Shown: positions 22,981 to 31,736, counted from the stretch's first letter. The stretch: DNA of 43,321 bases from CAZLNV01 sp964561095 (GCA_964561095.1 CAZLNV010000004.1:1-43321), one strand, 5' to 3'. Made by a program: numbers and translations. Notes: a model not told the origin generated them from the sequence alone.

Positions 22981-25922
22981 TGAGATTATTATTTAAAAAC
23001 ACAATTAAAAAAATAAAAATTTCATTTGGAAGATTTCTTTCAATTATGTTTATTATTGCTGTAGGAATTAGTGTATTTATTGGACTTCGTGAATCTACTG
23101 CCGGTATTCTTTATACAGCAGATAACTATTATGATAAATATAATTTGATGGATGCTAAAATTATAAGTAGCTATGGATTAACTGAAGGGGATGTGGAATC
23201 AATAAAGAAATTAGATAATTCATTAAAAGTAATACCCTCATATTCTGTAGATGTATTAAGTAATGGTGAAGCTATTAGAATTCACGCAATAGAAGAAGAT
23301 GTAAATAATGTTGAACTTGTTAATGGAGTTATGCCTAAAAATAATAATGAATGTTTAGCAGATTTTTACAACTATTCAATAGGTGAAGTTATTTATTTTG
23401 AAAAAAAAGATTTAAATGATTTTATAAAGATAGATAAATGTAAAGTAGTTGGAACTATTAAGTCTGTGTTGTATGTTAGGGATGAAAAAGGAATATCAAG
23501 TGTTGGTAATGGTAAATTAAGTTCTTTTATATTTGTCAATAAAGATGCTTTTAATAGTAAATATTATACTGAGATATATGTAATAGGGAAGGGAACATTA
23601 GAGACAAATTCATATTATGACAATTATAAAGAAAAATTTGAATTATTAAATAATGAATTAGAATTATTAAAACCTATTAGAGAAACTATTAGATATGAAG
23701 AAGTATTAAAAGAAGCTAATGATGAGATAATTAAAATTAAAAAAGAATTGAAAGAAGAAACTAATAAAGCGAATAAAAAACTTAATGAAACTAAATCTAC
23801 TTTAGATAAAGCTAGTAATGAAATAAATAAAGCAGAAGAAACTTTTACTAATCAATATAAATCTTTAAATGATAGTAAAAGTAAGATTATTAGTTCTTTA
23901 GAATCTATGAATATTAATGAAAATGAATTATCATCTGTAATTAATGAATTATCAAATAATATTAATTTGTTAAAAGGACAATTAGCGTTATTAGATGAGA
24001 GCAGTGAAGAATATAACAATATTTTAAATAGGATAACCGAATTAGAAAGTAAGTATAAATCTTTAAATGAGGCTAGCTCATCGTTAAACAGCATTAATGA
24101 TGGTCTTAGTGAACTAGATACTCAATATAGTGAATTTGTTAAACAAACAGCTAGTAAGAAAATTGAAATTGCAGAAGGATATACAAAATATAATGAAGGA
24201 TTATTAGAATTAAATAAAAAGGTAGATGAAGCAAATAAAAAAATAGAAAATGCAACAGATGAATTAAGCACTCTAGAGCGTCCTGTTTGGTATTTAATGG
24301 ATAGAACGGATAATAGTGGTTATGTAAATTACAAGGAAGATACTATAAAAGTTGAGGCCATTGCAAAAGTGTTACCAGTATTCTTTATTCTTGTTGTGAT
24401 GTTAATGACTTCTAATACATTAACTAGATTAATTGAAGAAGAAAGAACAGAAATGGGTATTTTAGAATCAAACGGTTATAGCAAATCAAGTATTGTTTTA
24501 AGTTATTTATTGTATGTTTTTATTTCAGGATTATTAGGGCTTGCTATTGGGCTTACCATAGGATATAGTATTATTCCTAAAGTAGTTTATGGTGTATTTT
24601 TATCACGCTATTATGTACCAAAATTAATTACTGTCGTTAGTCCATTACCATTTAGTTTAGTGTTTGTTGTAACATTGTTGTTATTAACAGTAGTAACAAT
24701 TATATCTTGTTATAGAGAGTTAAGAGAAGTTCCTGCAGAGTTATTAAGACCAAAGGCGCCTAAAGATGGTAAAAAGGTATTGCTTGAAAATAATAAATTT
24801 ATTTGGAATAAGTTGAGTTTTATGTGGAAAGTAACAGTTAGAAATATATTTAGATATAAAAAAAGAATAATAATGACTATTTTAGGAGTAGCAGGATGTA
24901 CAGCCTTATTATTAACTGGTATGGGTTTAAATGATAGTATAAACACAATTTCTAAAGTTCAATATGATGAAATCATTAAATATGATGCAATGTATGTATT
25001 GGGTGATCCAGTAGAAAAAATAGACGATGAATTAAATAAATTATTTAAAAAGAATAATATTTCCAATCCCTTATTAATTAATCAATCTGCATATACATTT
25101 TCTTATGACAATAAAATCGGAGATGTATATTTAGTTGTACCTTCTGATGAAGAAAAAATTTATGATTATGTAAATTTAGAAGATGAAAAAAGTAATAAGA
25201 TTCTTTTTGATGATGATGGAGTAATAATTACAGAACAATTAGCAAATTTACTAAATGTTTCAGTAGGCGACACAATAAGTATTAGAAATAGTGACAATGA
25301 ATTATTCTTGTTATATGTTAGTGGAATAACTCAAAACTATGTGTCTCACTATATATACATAAATAAAGTGTATTATAATGAAATTTTTGGAGATCTATCA
25401 TACAATAGTATAATTGCTAATGGAGAGATGAATTCTAAAGAAGTACTAACAGATTATAATATACTAATGTCTAGTTATACAAAGGATATAGTTGGTTCAT
25501 TTGATAGTTTTGTAAAAGGAATGAATAAGATTATAGTAATGATTATAGTTTGTGCATGTATTCTAGCTTTGGTAGTGCTATATAATCTAACAATTATAAA
25601 TGTAAGTGAAAGAAAAAGAGAGATAGCTACTTTAAAAGTATTAGGATTTGATGATAAAGAAATATCTTCATTTATATATAGAGAAACATTTATGTTAACA
25701 ATATTTGGTATAATTTTTGGCTTAGTTTTGGGAGTGTTTTTACATAAATTTGTAATATCTACCGCTCAAACAGACAATATAATGTTTTTAAAATCAATTA
25801 AATGGTATAGTTATATAATATCTGCAATCATTACGATTATATTTTCCTTTATTGTTCAATTAATCATCAATAAAGTTTTAAAAAGAATAGATATGATAGA
25901 TTCATTAAAATCTGTTGAATAA
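22980..25922 (+). CDS. FtsX/MacB-type ABC permease with a long extracytoplasmic coiled coil
   Basis: 980 residues. TM1 at about 17-38, then an extracellular MacB-like region, then a charged coiled coil of about 190 residues (roughly 237-430) full of E, K, N and L heptads. An FtsX domain follows with three helices near 460-585 (the ERTEMGILESNGYSKSSIVL motif between them), a second TM near 633-655, another extracellular domain, and a second FtsX domain with helices near 845-870, 900-925 and 945-970 (ERKREIATLKVLGFDDKEIS). This double-FtsX design occurs in transporters acting on substrates outside the membrane. The coiled coil suggests contact with an outside partner across the wall; substrate unknown. 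Confidence 0.85.
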   Translation: MRLLFKNTIKKIKISFGRFLSIMFIIAVGISVFIGLRESTAGILYTADNYYDKYNLMDAKIISSYGLTEGDVESIKKLDNSLKVIPSYSVDVLSNGEAIRIHAIEEDVNNVELVNGVMPKNNNECLADFYNYSIGEVIYFEKKDLNDFIKIDKCKVVGTIKSVLYVRDEKGISSVGNGKLSSFIFVNKDAFNSKYYTEIYVIGKGTLETNSYYDNYKEKFELLNNELELLKPIRETIRYEEVLKEANDEIIKIKKELKEETNKANKKLNETKSTLDKASNEINKAEETFTNQYKSLNDSKSKIISSLESMNINENELSSVINELSNNINLLKGQLALLDESSEEYNNILNRITELESKYKSLNEASSSLNSINDGLSELDTQYSEFVKQTASKKIEIAEGYTKYNEGLLELNKKVDEANKKIENATDELSTLERPVWYLMDRTDNSGYVNYKEDTIKVEAIAKVLPVFFILVVMLMTSNTLTRLIEEERTEMGILESNGYSKSSIVLSYLLYVFISGLLGLAIGLTIGYSIIPKVVYGVFLSRYYVPKLITVVSPLPFSLVFVVTLLLLTVVTIISCYRELREVPAELLRPKAPKDGKKVLLENNKFIWNKLSFMWKVTVRNIFRYKKRIIMTILGVAGCTALLLTGMGLNDSINTISKVQYDEIIKYDAMYVLGDPVEKIDDELNKLFKKNNISNPLLINQSAYTFSYDNKIGDVYLVVPSDEEKIYDYVNLEDEKSNKILFDDDGVIITEQLANLLNVSVGDTISIRNSDNELFLLYVSGITQNYVSHYIYINKVYYNEIFGDLSYNSIIANGEMNSKEVLTDYNILMSSYTKDIVGSFDSFVKGMNKIIVMIIVCACILALVVLYNLTIINVSERKREIATLKVLGFDDKEISSFIYRETFMLTIFGIIFGLVLGVFLHKFVISTAQTDNIMFLKSIKWYSYIISAIITIIFSFIVQLIINKVLKRIDMIDSLKSVE

Positions 25923-25978
25923 AAATATCTAAATTTTTAAAAAAATATCATAAAATGTAGAAAAATATAACTTCTTAG

Positions 25979-26007
25979 TTGAAATAAAAAAATTTTTATT
26001 GTATAAT
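25979..26007 (+). promoter_or_regulatory. SigA-type promoter for rpsU-yqeY
   Basis: TTGAAA (25979-25984), 17-base spacer, perfect TATAAT (26002-26007). Predicted start near 26014. This rules out any translation start upstream of 26014 for the rpsU frame. Confidence 0.88.
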
Positions 26008-26040
26008 CTTTTTTGTAATGAGAGGAGGGGAGAAAAGAGA

Positions 26041-26232
26041 ATGACACGTGTAGAAGTAAAAGACGGTAACGTTGAAGGTGCCTTAAAAAGGTTTAAAGTA
26101 AAAGTTCAAAGAAGTGGTATCCCTTCTGAAATGAAAAAAAGAAAAGAATACGCAAAACCTGGAGTTAAAAGAAGAGAAGCTAAAAAAGAAGCTATAAGAA
26201 ACGCAAGAAAGCATAGTAAAAAATATAATTAG
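26041..26232 (+). CDS. rpsU: Small ribosomal subunit protein bS21
   Basis: 63 residues from ATG 26041. An upstream in-frame start at 25999 would lie within the promoter -10 region and is rejected. The sequence (TRVEVKDGNVEGALKRFKVK, SGIPSEMKKRKEYAKPGVKR, basic tail) is typical S21, slightly longer than the 57-58 residues of B. subtilis. It binds the 30S platform near the anti-Shine-Dalgarno helix. Very strong ribosome site GAGGAGGGGAG. yqeY follows 8 bases after, the conserved Firmicute pair. Confidence 0.97.
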   Translation: MTRVEVKDGNVEGALKRFKVKVQRSGIPSEMKKRKEYAKPGVKRREAKKEAIRNARKHSKKYN

Positions 26233-26240
26233 GAGGATTT

Positions 26241-26690
26241 ATGTTATATGATAAAATAACTTCTGATATGAAAAGTGCGATGATTAATAAAGATAAAGAA
26301 GCGCTTGGAACTATTAGACTTTTAAAATCCGCTATTGACTTGTATAGAATAAACAATAAGATAGATGAAATTACTGATGAAATAGTTATAGATGTAGCTA
26401 GTAAACAGGTAAAAACACATAGAGAATCAATTATAGAATTTGAACGTGGTGGAAGAGAAGATTTAGTTAATAAATTGAACGCTGAAATTAAATTATTGGA
26501 GACATACTTGCCAGAACAATTAACTGAAGAAGAAATTGTTAAAGAATTAGATAATATTTTTGATGAAGTTAAGCCAACAGGCAAACAAGATATGGGTAAA
26601 ATAATGAAAGAAGTATCAGCTAGACTTAAAGGAAAAGCAGATATAAAAAAAGTAAGTGAACTTGTGAATAATAAAATAAACTCATTATAA
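26241..26690 (+). CDS. yqeY: GatB/YqeY domain protein
   Basis: 149 residues, normal length for YqeY. Seen: helical N-terminal half with DMKSAMINKDKEALGTIRLL and the tRNA-binding-like C-terminal domain (PEQLTEEEIVKELDN ... GKQDMGKIMKEVSARLKGKAD). The C-terminal domain is shared with GatB and may bind tRNA; the biological role is unsettled. Cotranscribed with rpsU, and ends in its own terminator 1 base into the stop region. Confidence 0.95.
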   Translation: MLYDKITSDMKSAMINKDKEALGTIRLLKSAIDLYRINNKIDEITDEIVIDVASKQVKTHRESIIEFERGGREDLVNKLNAEIKLLETYLPEQLTEEEIVKELDNIFDEVKPTGKQDMGKIMKEVSARLKGKADIKKVSELVNNKINSL

Positions 26691-26704
26691 ATGAGTTTTT
26701 TTGT
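26678..26704 (+). terminator. Intrinsic terminator of rpsU-yqeY
   Basis: AAACTCAT (26678-26685) pairs with ATGAGTTT (26691-26698); the yqeY stop codon TAA is in the loop. A T-run extends to about 26702. Confidence 0.9.
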
Positions 26705-26735
26705 TTGTTAAAGAATATAATTAATAGGTGATCTT

Positions 26736-26972
26736 ATGCTAAAAAATTTAATTAATTATGTTAAAGATAATGATTATTTAATTGGTTTATATAAAAATCT
26801 AATTTACATTAGTAACTATGAAAAAATTATAGATATAGATTCTAATATGATTAAAATTAAATTTAAAGATAAAAATGTAAAAATAAATGGTAAAAATTTA
26901 TGCGTAAAAAAAATGGAAAATAATGAAATTTCTATTGACGGAGAATATAAGGGAATAGAATTTTATGAATAA
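26736..26972 (+). CDS. yqfC: Sporulation protein YqfC (YabP/YqfC family)
   Basis: 78 residues. The repeated strand pattern NLIYISNYEKIIDIDSNMIK, IKFKDKNVKINGKNLCVKKM and EISIDGEYKGIEFYE is that of the YabP/YqfC family. In B. subtilis yqfC and yqfD form a mother-cell SigE-dependent pair needed for efficient sporulation. It overlaps yqfD by 8 bases, supporting the assignment. Ribosome site AATAGGTGAT. Compared with B. subtilis, yqfA and yqfB, which lie between yqeY and yqfC there, are missing. Confidence 0.88.
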   Translation: MLKNLINYVKDNDYLIGLYKNLIYISNYEKIIDIDSNMIKIKFKDKNVKINGKNLCVKKMENNEISIDGEYKGIEFYE

Positions 26973-28092
26973 CATATTAGTAAGAATAATTGAAAAAGAT
27001 AAAAATAAGCTGTTAAAGTATTTAATAAAAAAAAATATTTATTATGAATATAAAGAAGGAAATAATGGCAAGCACAATATAATTATTGGTTATGATAATT
27101 ATAAAATTATAAAAAAAGAATTTAAAGTAAAAATTATTGGTTATTATGGGCGTAATAGAATAAAAACATTTATTAAAAAAAACTATATATTTTTATTATC
27201 CTTTTTATGGGGATTAATATTGTTATATTTATTGTCCACTACTATATTTGAGGTCAGTATTAATACTGATAACATTGATTTAAAAGATAAATTAACTAAT
27301 GAATTAGAAAAGTATGGTATTAAAAAGTATAATAGGGTAAAAAGTTATGGTGAAATTGATAAAATAAAAAAAATAATTATAAAAAATAATACCGAAAGCA
27401 TAGAATGGTTAGAAATAAAAAGATATGGCACCATATATCAAGTCTTATTAACTGAGAGAATAATTTTAAAAAAGGAAGTTAAAAATAATAGTTTAGTGCA
27501 TATAGTGGCTTCTAAAGATGCATTAATTAAACATATAACTTCTTCAAAAGGAGAAGTAGTTAAAGAAATTAATGATTATGTTAAAAAAGGTGAAATTATA
27601 ATAAGCGGTAATATATTTAAATATGATAAAATAGTAAGTAGCGTCCGTGCGGAGGGTAAGGTATTCGGAGAAGTTTGGTATTTGGTAAAAACAACTATAC
27701 CTTTTAAATATGGTGAATATTTAAAGACGGGAAAGGTAATTAATCATTATTACATAGAAACTTCAAATGGTAAAATGACTTTGATTGGAAAATATGATAC
27801 TGATGAATCTATGAACACTAAAGAAATTTTAATTGATAAACCTTATTTAAACTTTAAATTAATAAAAGAGACTAAGGAATTATATGGATATAAAGAGTTT
27901 AATGTTACTAAAGATGAGGCATTAACCGAAGCAAATAAAAGAAGTGATAAAGGTATTAAAAATAAGTTAAAAGAAAGTGAGTATATAATTGGTAAAAAAG
28001 TTTTGAATATTTATCCAAAAACTGATAGAATAGAAGTAGAAATATTTTATAAAGTCTATGAGAATATTACAGATACTTTATTAATAGGGTAA
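26965..28092 (+). CDS. yqfD: Sporulation protein YqfD
   Basis: 375 residues; one membrane helix at about 72-92 (IFLLSFLWGLILLYLLST), a short cytoplasmic N-terminal domain, and a large extracytoplasmic part of beta strands with ESIEWLEIKRYGTIYQVLLT and the carrier-like segment DYVKKGEIIISGNIFKYDK. This is the YqfD layout. In Bacillus the protein is required at an engulfment/stage IV step in the mother cell; its molecular role is not known. Ribosome site AAGGGAA is within yqfC. Confidence 0.9.
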   Translation: MNNILVRIIEKDKNKLLKYLIKKNIYYEYKEGNNGKHNIIIGYDNYKIIKKEFKVKIIGYYGRNRIKTFIKKNYIFLLSFLWGLILLYLLSTTIFEVSINTDNIDLKDKLTNELEKYGIKKYNRVKSYGEIDKIKKIIIKNNTESIEWLEIKRYGTIYQVLLTERIILKKEVKNNSLVHIVASKDALIKHITSSKGEVVKEINDYVKKGEIIISGNIFKYDKIVSSVRAEGKVFGEVWYLVKTTIPFKYGEYLKTGKVINHYYIETSNGKMTLIGKYDTDESMNTKEILIDKPYLNFKLIKETKELYGYKEFNVTKDEALTEANKRSDKGIKNKLKESEYIIGKKVLNIYPKTDRIEVEIFYKVYENITDTLLIG

Positions 28093-28114
28093 ATAATAGA
28101 GGAGGGTGGATAAT

Positions 28115-28717
28115 TTGAAAAACCAGATATTAGAAATAGTAGAATATTCATGGCCAATAATGGTGATAATACTAGCAATTGTTTTAATTATTAGAATAGC
28201 GTATTTTAGAAATCATAAAACTAAGTTTTCTGTTCAAAAAGAAATAATGCTTTTATTATTTATTGCTTATATTTTAATGTTATTTCAACTTGTAACTTAC
28301 AAGAATAATGAAAGTGCTGGTATGAATTTGATGCCTTTTGTGGAAATATTAAGATATGACTTTGGAACTCCTCAGTTTATGAAGCAAGTACTTGGTAATA
28401 TAATACTATTTATTCCATTTGGATATTTTGTAACATATTATACTAATATTAAAAAGATGGGTTCAATATTTTTAACAACTATTGGAGTTAGTCTTGTTAT
28501 TGAAACAGTTCAATATTTTATAGGTAGAAGTTTTGATGTTGATGACATTATATTAAATGTAACAGGTGGTATATTAGGGTTTCTTCTTTTTGTGGCACTT
28601 GATGCGATAAAAAAACATTTGCCAGCACTATTTCAAAAGGATATAATATATACCATACTTAGTATTTTGCTAGTTGGATTTATAGTTTTATATTTTCTAG
28701 GTATAATTAATTTTTAA
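28115..28717 (+). CDS. VanZ-like family membrane protein
   Basis: 200 residues from TTG 28115, which is 8 bases after GGAGGG; the in-frame GTG at 28106 lies within that site. Five hydrophobic segments are seen. The VanZ pattern is NIILFIPFGYFVTYY, then SLVIETVQYFIGRSFDVDDI with ILNVTGGILGF. VanZ-like proteins occur widely in Gram-positives; the founding member gives low-level teicoplanin resistance, but most have no known function. It occupies the place where phoH and yqfF (pgpH) stand in B. subtilis between yqfD and ybeY. Confidence 0.85.
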   Translation: MKNQILEIVEYSWPIMVIILAIVLIIRIAYFRNHKTKFSVQKEIMLLLFIAYILMLFQLVTYKNNESAGMNLMPFVEILRYDFGTPQFMKQVLGNIILFIPFGYFVTYYTNIKKMGSIFLTTIGVSLVIETVQYFIGRSFDVDDIILNVTGGILGFLLFVALDAIKKHLPALFQKDIIYTILSILLVGFIVLYFLGIINF

Positions 28718-28726
28718 GAGGTTTAA

Positions 28727-29167
28727 ATGAGTAAGATAGTAACAAACACAACTAAACAAAGAGTTAATGTTAAGGATATTGAAAATATTTCTGATTTAGT
28801 ATTTAAAAAATTAGGAGTAATAAATCCAATATTTAACATAGTAATAGTTGATAATGAGAAAATAAAAGATATTAATAAAACTTATAGAGGAAAAGACACT
28901 GAAACTGATGTAATTTCTTTTGCCTTTGAAGAAGTGGAAGACATTAAATACACAGATTTTAGATTTTTAGGCGAGATTTATATTTCAATAGATAAAGCGA
29001 AGAGTCAAGCTTTAGAATATGGGCATTCATTAAAAAGAGAAATATGTTTTTTAACAGTTCATGGCTTATTACACTTACTTGGATACGATCATATTGAAGA
29101 AGCAGATAGAGTAGTAATGAGAGGTTTAGAAGAGGAGATATTGGATAGTTATGAAGCAAAAAGATAA
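28727..29167 (+). CDS. ybeY: Endoribonuclease YbeY
   Basis: 146 residues. The zinc motif HGLLHLLGYDH places His112, His116 and His122 as ligands; YRGKDTETDVISFAF and FLGEIYISIDKA are also typical. YbeY matures the 3' end of 16S rRNA and takes part in ribosome quality control. It overlaps dgkA by 17 bases and lies in the ybeY-dgkA-cdd-era string found in most Bacilli. Ribosome site AGAGGT. Confidence 0.96.
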   Translation: MSKIVTNTTKQRVNVKDIENISDLVFKKLGVINPIFNIVIVDNEKIKDINKTYRGKDTETDVISFAFEEVEDIKYTDFRFLGEIYISIDKAKSQALEYGHSLKREICFLTVHGLLHLLGYDHIEEADRVVMRGLEEEILDSYEAKR

Positions 29168-29528
29168 AGGAATATTCAGATTAAGCAAAAGTTTTAAATA
29201 TGCGTATGCTGGATTAAAAGAAGCATATAAAACAGAACAAACTGTTTGGATCTATATACCAGTAGCCATTTTTGTTATATTAGCGGGTATATATTTTAAG
29301 ATATCTACAGTGGAGTGGATTGTAATAATTCTAATATTAGGAATAATATATGCGATGGAACTAATGAATACAGCATTAGAAGCAACCGTGGATCTAGCTA
29401 CTAAAGAATTTCATCCGCTTGCTAAAAGAGCAAAGGATACAATTTCAGCAGCAGTTCTTGTATTTGCTATAACTTCAATAATAATTGGTTTAATAATATT
29501 TATACCAAAAATTGTAGCGTTATTTTAG
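29151..29528 (+). CDS. dgkA: Undecaprenol/diacylglycerol kinase family protein
   Basis: 125 residues. Three membrane helices, and the DgkA signature AMELMNTALEATVDLAT, which carries the catalytic and metal-binding glutamates (E-x-x-N-T-A-x-E). In Firmicutes the enzyme phosphorylates undecaprenol, recycling the lipid carrier of wall synthesis. It begins inside ybeY and is followed 8 bases later by cdd. Confidence 0.95.
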   Translation: MKQKDKGIFRLSKSFKYAYAGLKEAYKTEQTVWIYIPVAIFVILAGIYFKISTVEWIVIILILGIIYAMELMNTALEATVDLATKEFHPLAKRAKDTISAAVLVFAITSIIIGLIIFIPKIVALF

Positions 29529-29536
29529 GAGGTAAA

Positions 29537-29917
29537 ATGAAAGACAAATTAAAGAGTTTAATCAAGAATAGTTATGCACCATATTCAGGATTACATTTTG
29601 CGTGTATAGTTGAAACTGAAAATGGCAACTTCTATTCTGGAGTCAATGTTGAAAATGCTTCATATGGAGGCTCAATATGTGCTGAAAGAAATGCTATAAA
29701 TTCTGCAGTGGCTGATGGTCAAACTAAATTCAAAGCATTATATTTGATGACTGACAATGAAGAACTTTCTTATCCATGTCACATATGTAAACAAACTTTT
29801 TTGGAATTTTTTGATAAAAATGTTATATTTAATATAATGACTGTTAATGGTGAAATGAAGGTATTAACATTTGATGAGTTAATGGATACTAGATTTACTA
29901 AAGGTGATTTAAAATGA
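29537..29917 (+). CDS. cdd: Cytidine deaminase
   Basis: 126 residues, tetrameric-type length. Zinc ligands: Cys48 in SICAERNAI with Glu50 as proton shuttle, and Cys81/Cys84 in YPCHICKQTFLEF. N-terminal APYSGLHFACIVET forms the usual start of the fold. It converts cytidine and deoxycytidine to uridine and deoxyuridine. The stop TGA overlaps the era start (ATGA). Strong AGGAGGT site. Confidence 0.96.
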   Translation: MKDKLKSLIKNSYAPYSGLHFACIVETENGNFYSGVNVENASYGGSICAERNAINSAVADGQTKFKALYLMTDNEELSYPCHICKQTFLEFFDKNVIFNIMTVNGEMKVLTFDELMDTRFTKGDLK

Positions 29918-30801
29918 AAAGTGGTTTTATAAGTGTTATAGGTAGACCTAATGTAGGTAAAAGTACTTTAATTAATACAATAGTTGGTGAAAAAATTGCA
30001 ATTACTACTAATAAACCTCAAACTACTAGAGATTTAATTCAAGGAATTTATACAGATTCAGAATCTCAAATGGTATTCGTAGATACACCAGGAATTCATA
30101 AGCCAGTTCATAAATTAGGAGGATTTTTAAATAGTAAGGCGTATTATTCAGTAAATGATGTTGATTTAGTACTATTCGTAGTGGATGGAAGTGAATCAAT
30201 TGGTAAAGGTGATATGTTTATAATTGAGAAATTAAAGAATATTACTAAACCAGTATTTTTAGTGATTAATAAAATTGATAAATTAACTAATGAATCTATT
30301 ATTACAAAAATTAATGAATATAAAGATTTATATGACTTTTGTGAAATAATACCAGTATCAGCTGAAAAGAATGATAATGTTAATAGACTAATTAATACAT
30401 TAAAAGGATATTTGCCTGATAGTGTCAAATATTTTAATGAATCAGATAAAACGTCATCTTCAAAAGAATTTAGGATAACAGAGATTGTAAGAGAAAAAGT
30501 AATGAATTTAACAGAAGATGAAATACCTCATTCTATTGCATGTGTTTTAACTGATTATCATGAAAGCGATAATATTATAAATATTTATGTTGATATAGTT
30601 ACAGATAGAGAAGCTTTAAGAAAAATAATACTTGGTAAACAAGGTTTGAAAATAAAAGAGATTGGTATGGCTTCAAGAAAAGACTTAGAGAGTTTACTTG
30701 GGAAACAAGTATACCTAGAACTATTTGTAAGGGTATTAAAAAAATGGAGAGATAGAGAAAAATATTTAAAAGAATTAGGAATTATTATTAAAAGTGAATA
30801 A
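29914..30801 (+). CDS. era: GTPase Era
   Basis: 295 residues. G1 GRPNVGKSTL (residues 10-19), G2 TTRDLIQG, G3 DTPGIHKPVHKLG, G4 NKID, G5 VSAEKNDN, then a C-terminal KH domain (about 220-290, IVTDREALRKIILGKQGLKI). Era binds the 3' end of 16S rRNA during 30S assembly and works with YbeY, encoded three genes upstream. Start is coupled to cdd by ATGA. Confidence 0.97.
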   Translation: MKSGFISVIGRPNVGKSTLINTIVGEKIAITTNKPQTTRDLIQGIYTDSESQMVFVDTPGIHKPVHKLGGFLNSKAYYSVNDVDLVLFVVDGSESIGKGDMFIIEKLKNITKPVFLVINKIDKLTNESIITKINEYKDLYDFCEIIPVSAEKNDNVNRLINTLKGYLPDSVKYFNESDKTSSSKEFRITEIVREKVMNLTEDEIPHSIACVLTDYHESDNIINIYVDIVTDREALRKIILGKQGLKIKEIGMASRKDLESLLGKQVYLELFVRVLKKWRDREKYLKELGIIIKSE

Positions 30802-30840
30802 AATTTCTTTATAGATCACACTATATATTAGGTGATATAA

Positions 30841-30936
30841 ATGAATGAAAAAGAGCTTTGGAAAAAATTTACTAAAACAGGAAAAGTAGAAGACTATTTA
30901 AAATATAGTAAAGCAAAAAAGACTAGAAATAACTAG
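30841..30936 (+). CDS. yqzL: YqzL-like micro-protein
   Basis: 31 residues, MNEKELWKKFTKTGKVEDYL then K-Y-S-K-A-K-K-T-R-N-N. The pattern LW..F..TG..E.YL..K matches the short YqzL protein that lies between era and recO in Bacillus. AGGTGAT precedes the ATG. It is shorter than the B. subtilis protein (about 47 residues), having lost the acidic tail. Its stop codon sits at the base of a terminator. Function unknown. Confidence 0.75.
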   Translation: MNEKELWKKFTKTGKVEDYLKYSKAKKTRNN

Positions 30937-30947
30937 TCTTTTGTTTT
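30917..30947 (+). terminator. Intrinsic terminator after yqzL
   Basis: AAAAGACTAG (30917-30926) pairs with CTAGTCTTTT (30933-30942), loop AAATAA, followed by GTTTT. It would end the long yqfC-to-yqzL transcript and isolates recO from it. Confidence 0.82.
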
Positions 30948-30952
30948 ATACT
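30924..30952 (+). promoter_or_regulatory. Promoter for a probably leaderless recO mRNA
   Basis: TAGAAA (30924-30929), 17-base spacer, TATACT (30947-30952). The -10 box ends 6 bases before ATG 30959, so transcription should begin at or next to the start codon. Confidence 0.5.
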
Positions 30953-30958
30953 TTATTT

Positions 30959-31696
30959 ATGGAAATAAAAAAAATTGAAGGATTCATATTAGGAAATACT
31001 CCATATGGAGAAACTAGTAAAATTTTAAATATTTTAACTCCTGAACATGGCATTATTGGTGTAATGTCAAAGGGATGCAAAAATACTAAAAGTAAATTAA
31101 AAATAGTAAGTGAAAATTTTACTTACGCTTCGTTTTATATGTATTATAAAGAGGGTAAACTTAGTACATTAATAGGAGCGGATGTTATAAATTATTTTTT
31201 TAATATAAAAAGTGACATAACTAAAATGAGTTTTTTAACTTATTTAGCAGAATTAACTAAAAATGTGTATAAACATGGTGAAGATAAAGAAATATATAAT
31301 TTATTTATACAAAGCATTTTAAAGATAGAAAGTGGATTAAACCCTTTAGCAATAGCAAATATATTAGAACTTAAATATTTAGATTATTTAGGAGTATCTC
31401 TTAATTTAGATGGATGTGTTGTATGTGGTAGTAAAAGTATAGTTACATTATCCAGTTTAAGGGGAGGATATGTTTGTAATAAATGTAGAACTAATGAAAA
31501 AATATTAGATGAAAAAGTTTTAAAAACTTTAAGATTATATTATTATGTAGATATTAGTAAAATATCAAAACTTGAAATAAGCAATGAAGTGATTCAAGAA
31601 ATAGATAAGTTTTTAACTATTTATTATGATAATTATACAGGTTTATATATTAAAAGTAAGAAATTTTTAGAAACTCTAAAAAATATTGAAAAGTAA
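30959..31696 (+). CDS. recO: DNA repair protein RecO
   Basis: 245 residues from ATG 30959; the in-frame TTG at 30941 lies in the terminator/promoter and is rejected. N-terminal OB fold (IEGFILGNTPYGETSKILNI), helical middle, and a C4 zinc finger with CVVCGSKS and YVCNKC (about residues 151-176). RecO loads RecA on SSB-coated DNA with RecR. No ribosome-binding site exists upstream; the sequence before the ATG is T-rich, in contrast to nearly every other gene in the window. Confidence 0.93.
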   Translation: MEIKKIEGFILGNTPYGETSKILNILTPEHGIIGVMSKGCKNTKSKLKIVSENFTYASFYMYYKEGKLSTLIGADVINYFFNIKSDITKMSFLTYLAELTKNVYKHGEDKEIYNLFIQSILKIESGLNPLAIANILELKYLDYLGVSLNLDGCVVCGSKSIVTLSSLRGGYVCNKCRTNEKILDEKVLKTLRLYYYVDISKISKLEISNEVIQEIDKFLTIYYDNYTGLYIKSKKFLETLKNIEK

Positions 31697-31715
31697 CTAT
31701 AATAAATGGTAAAAT
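31686..31715 (+). promoter_or_regulatory. SigA-type promoter of the ireB-ruvX-mltG operon
   Basis: TTGAAA (31686-31691), 18-base spacer, TAAAAT (31710-31715) with TG extension (TGGTAAAAT). The -35 lies in the last codons of recO. Confidence 0.6.
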
Positions 31716-31736
31716 ATATTTATAGGATGTGATAAT

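Noticed and set aside
25999..26040. Upstream start for rpsU adding 14 residues
   Set aside because: It lies in the -10/start region of a perfect promoter; ATG 26041 has the GAGGAGGGGAG site and fits S21.
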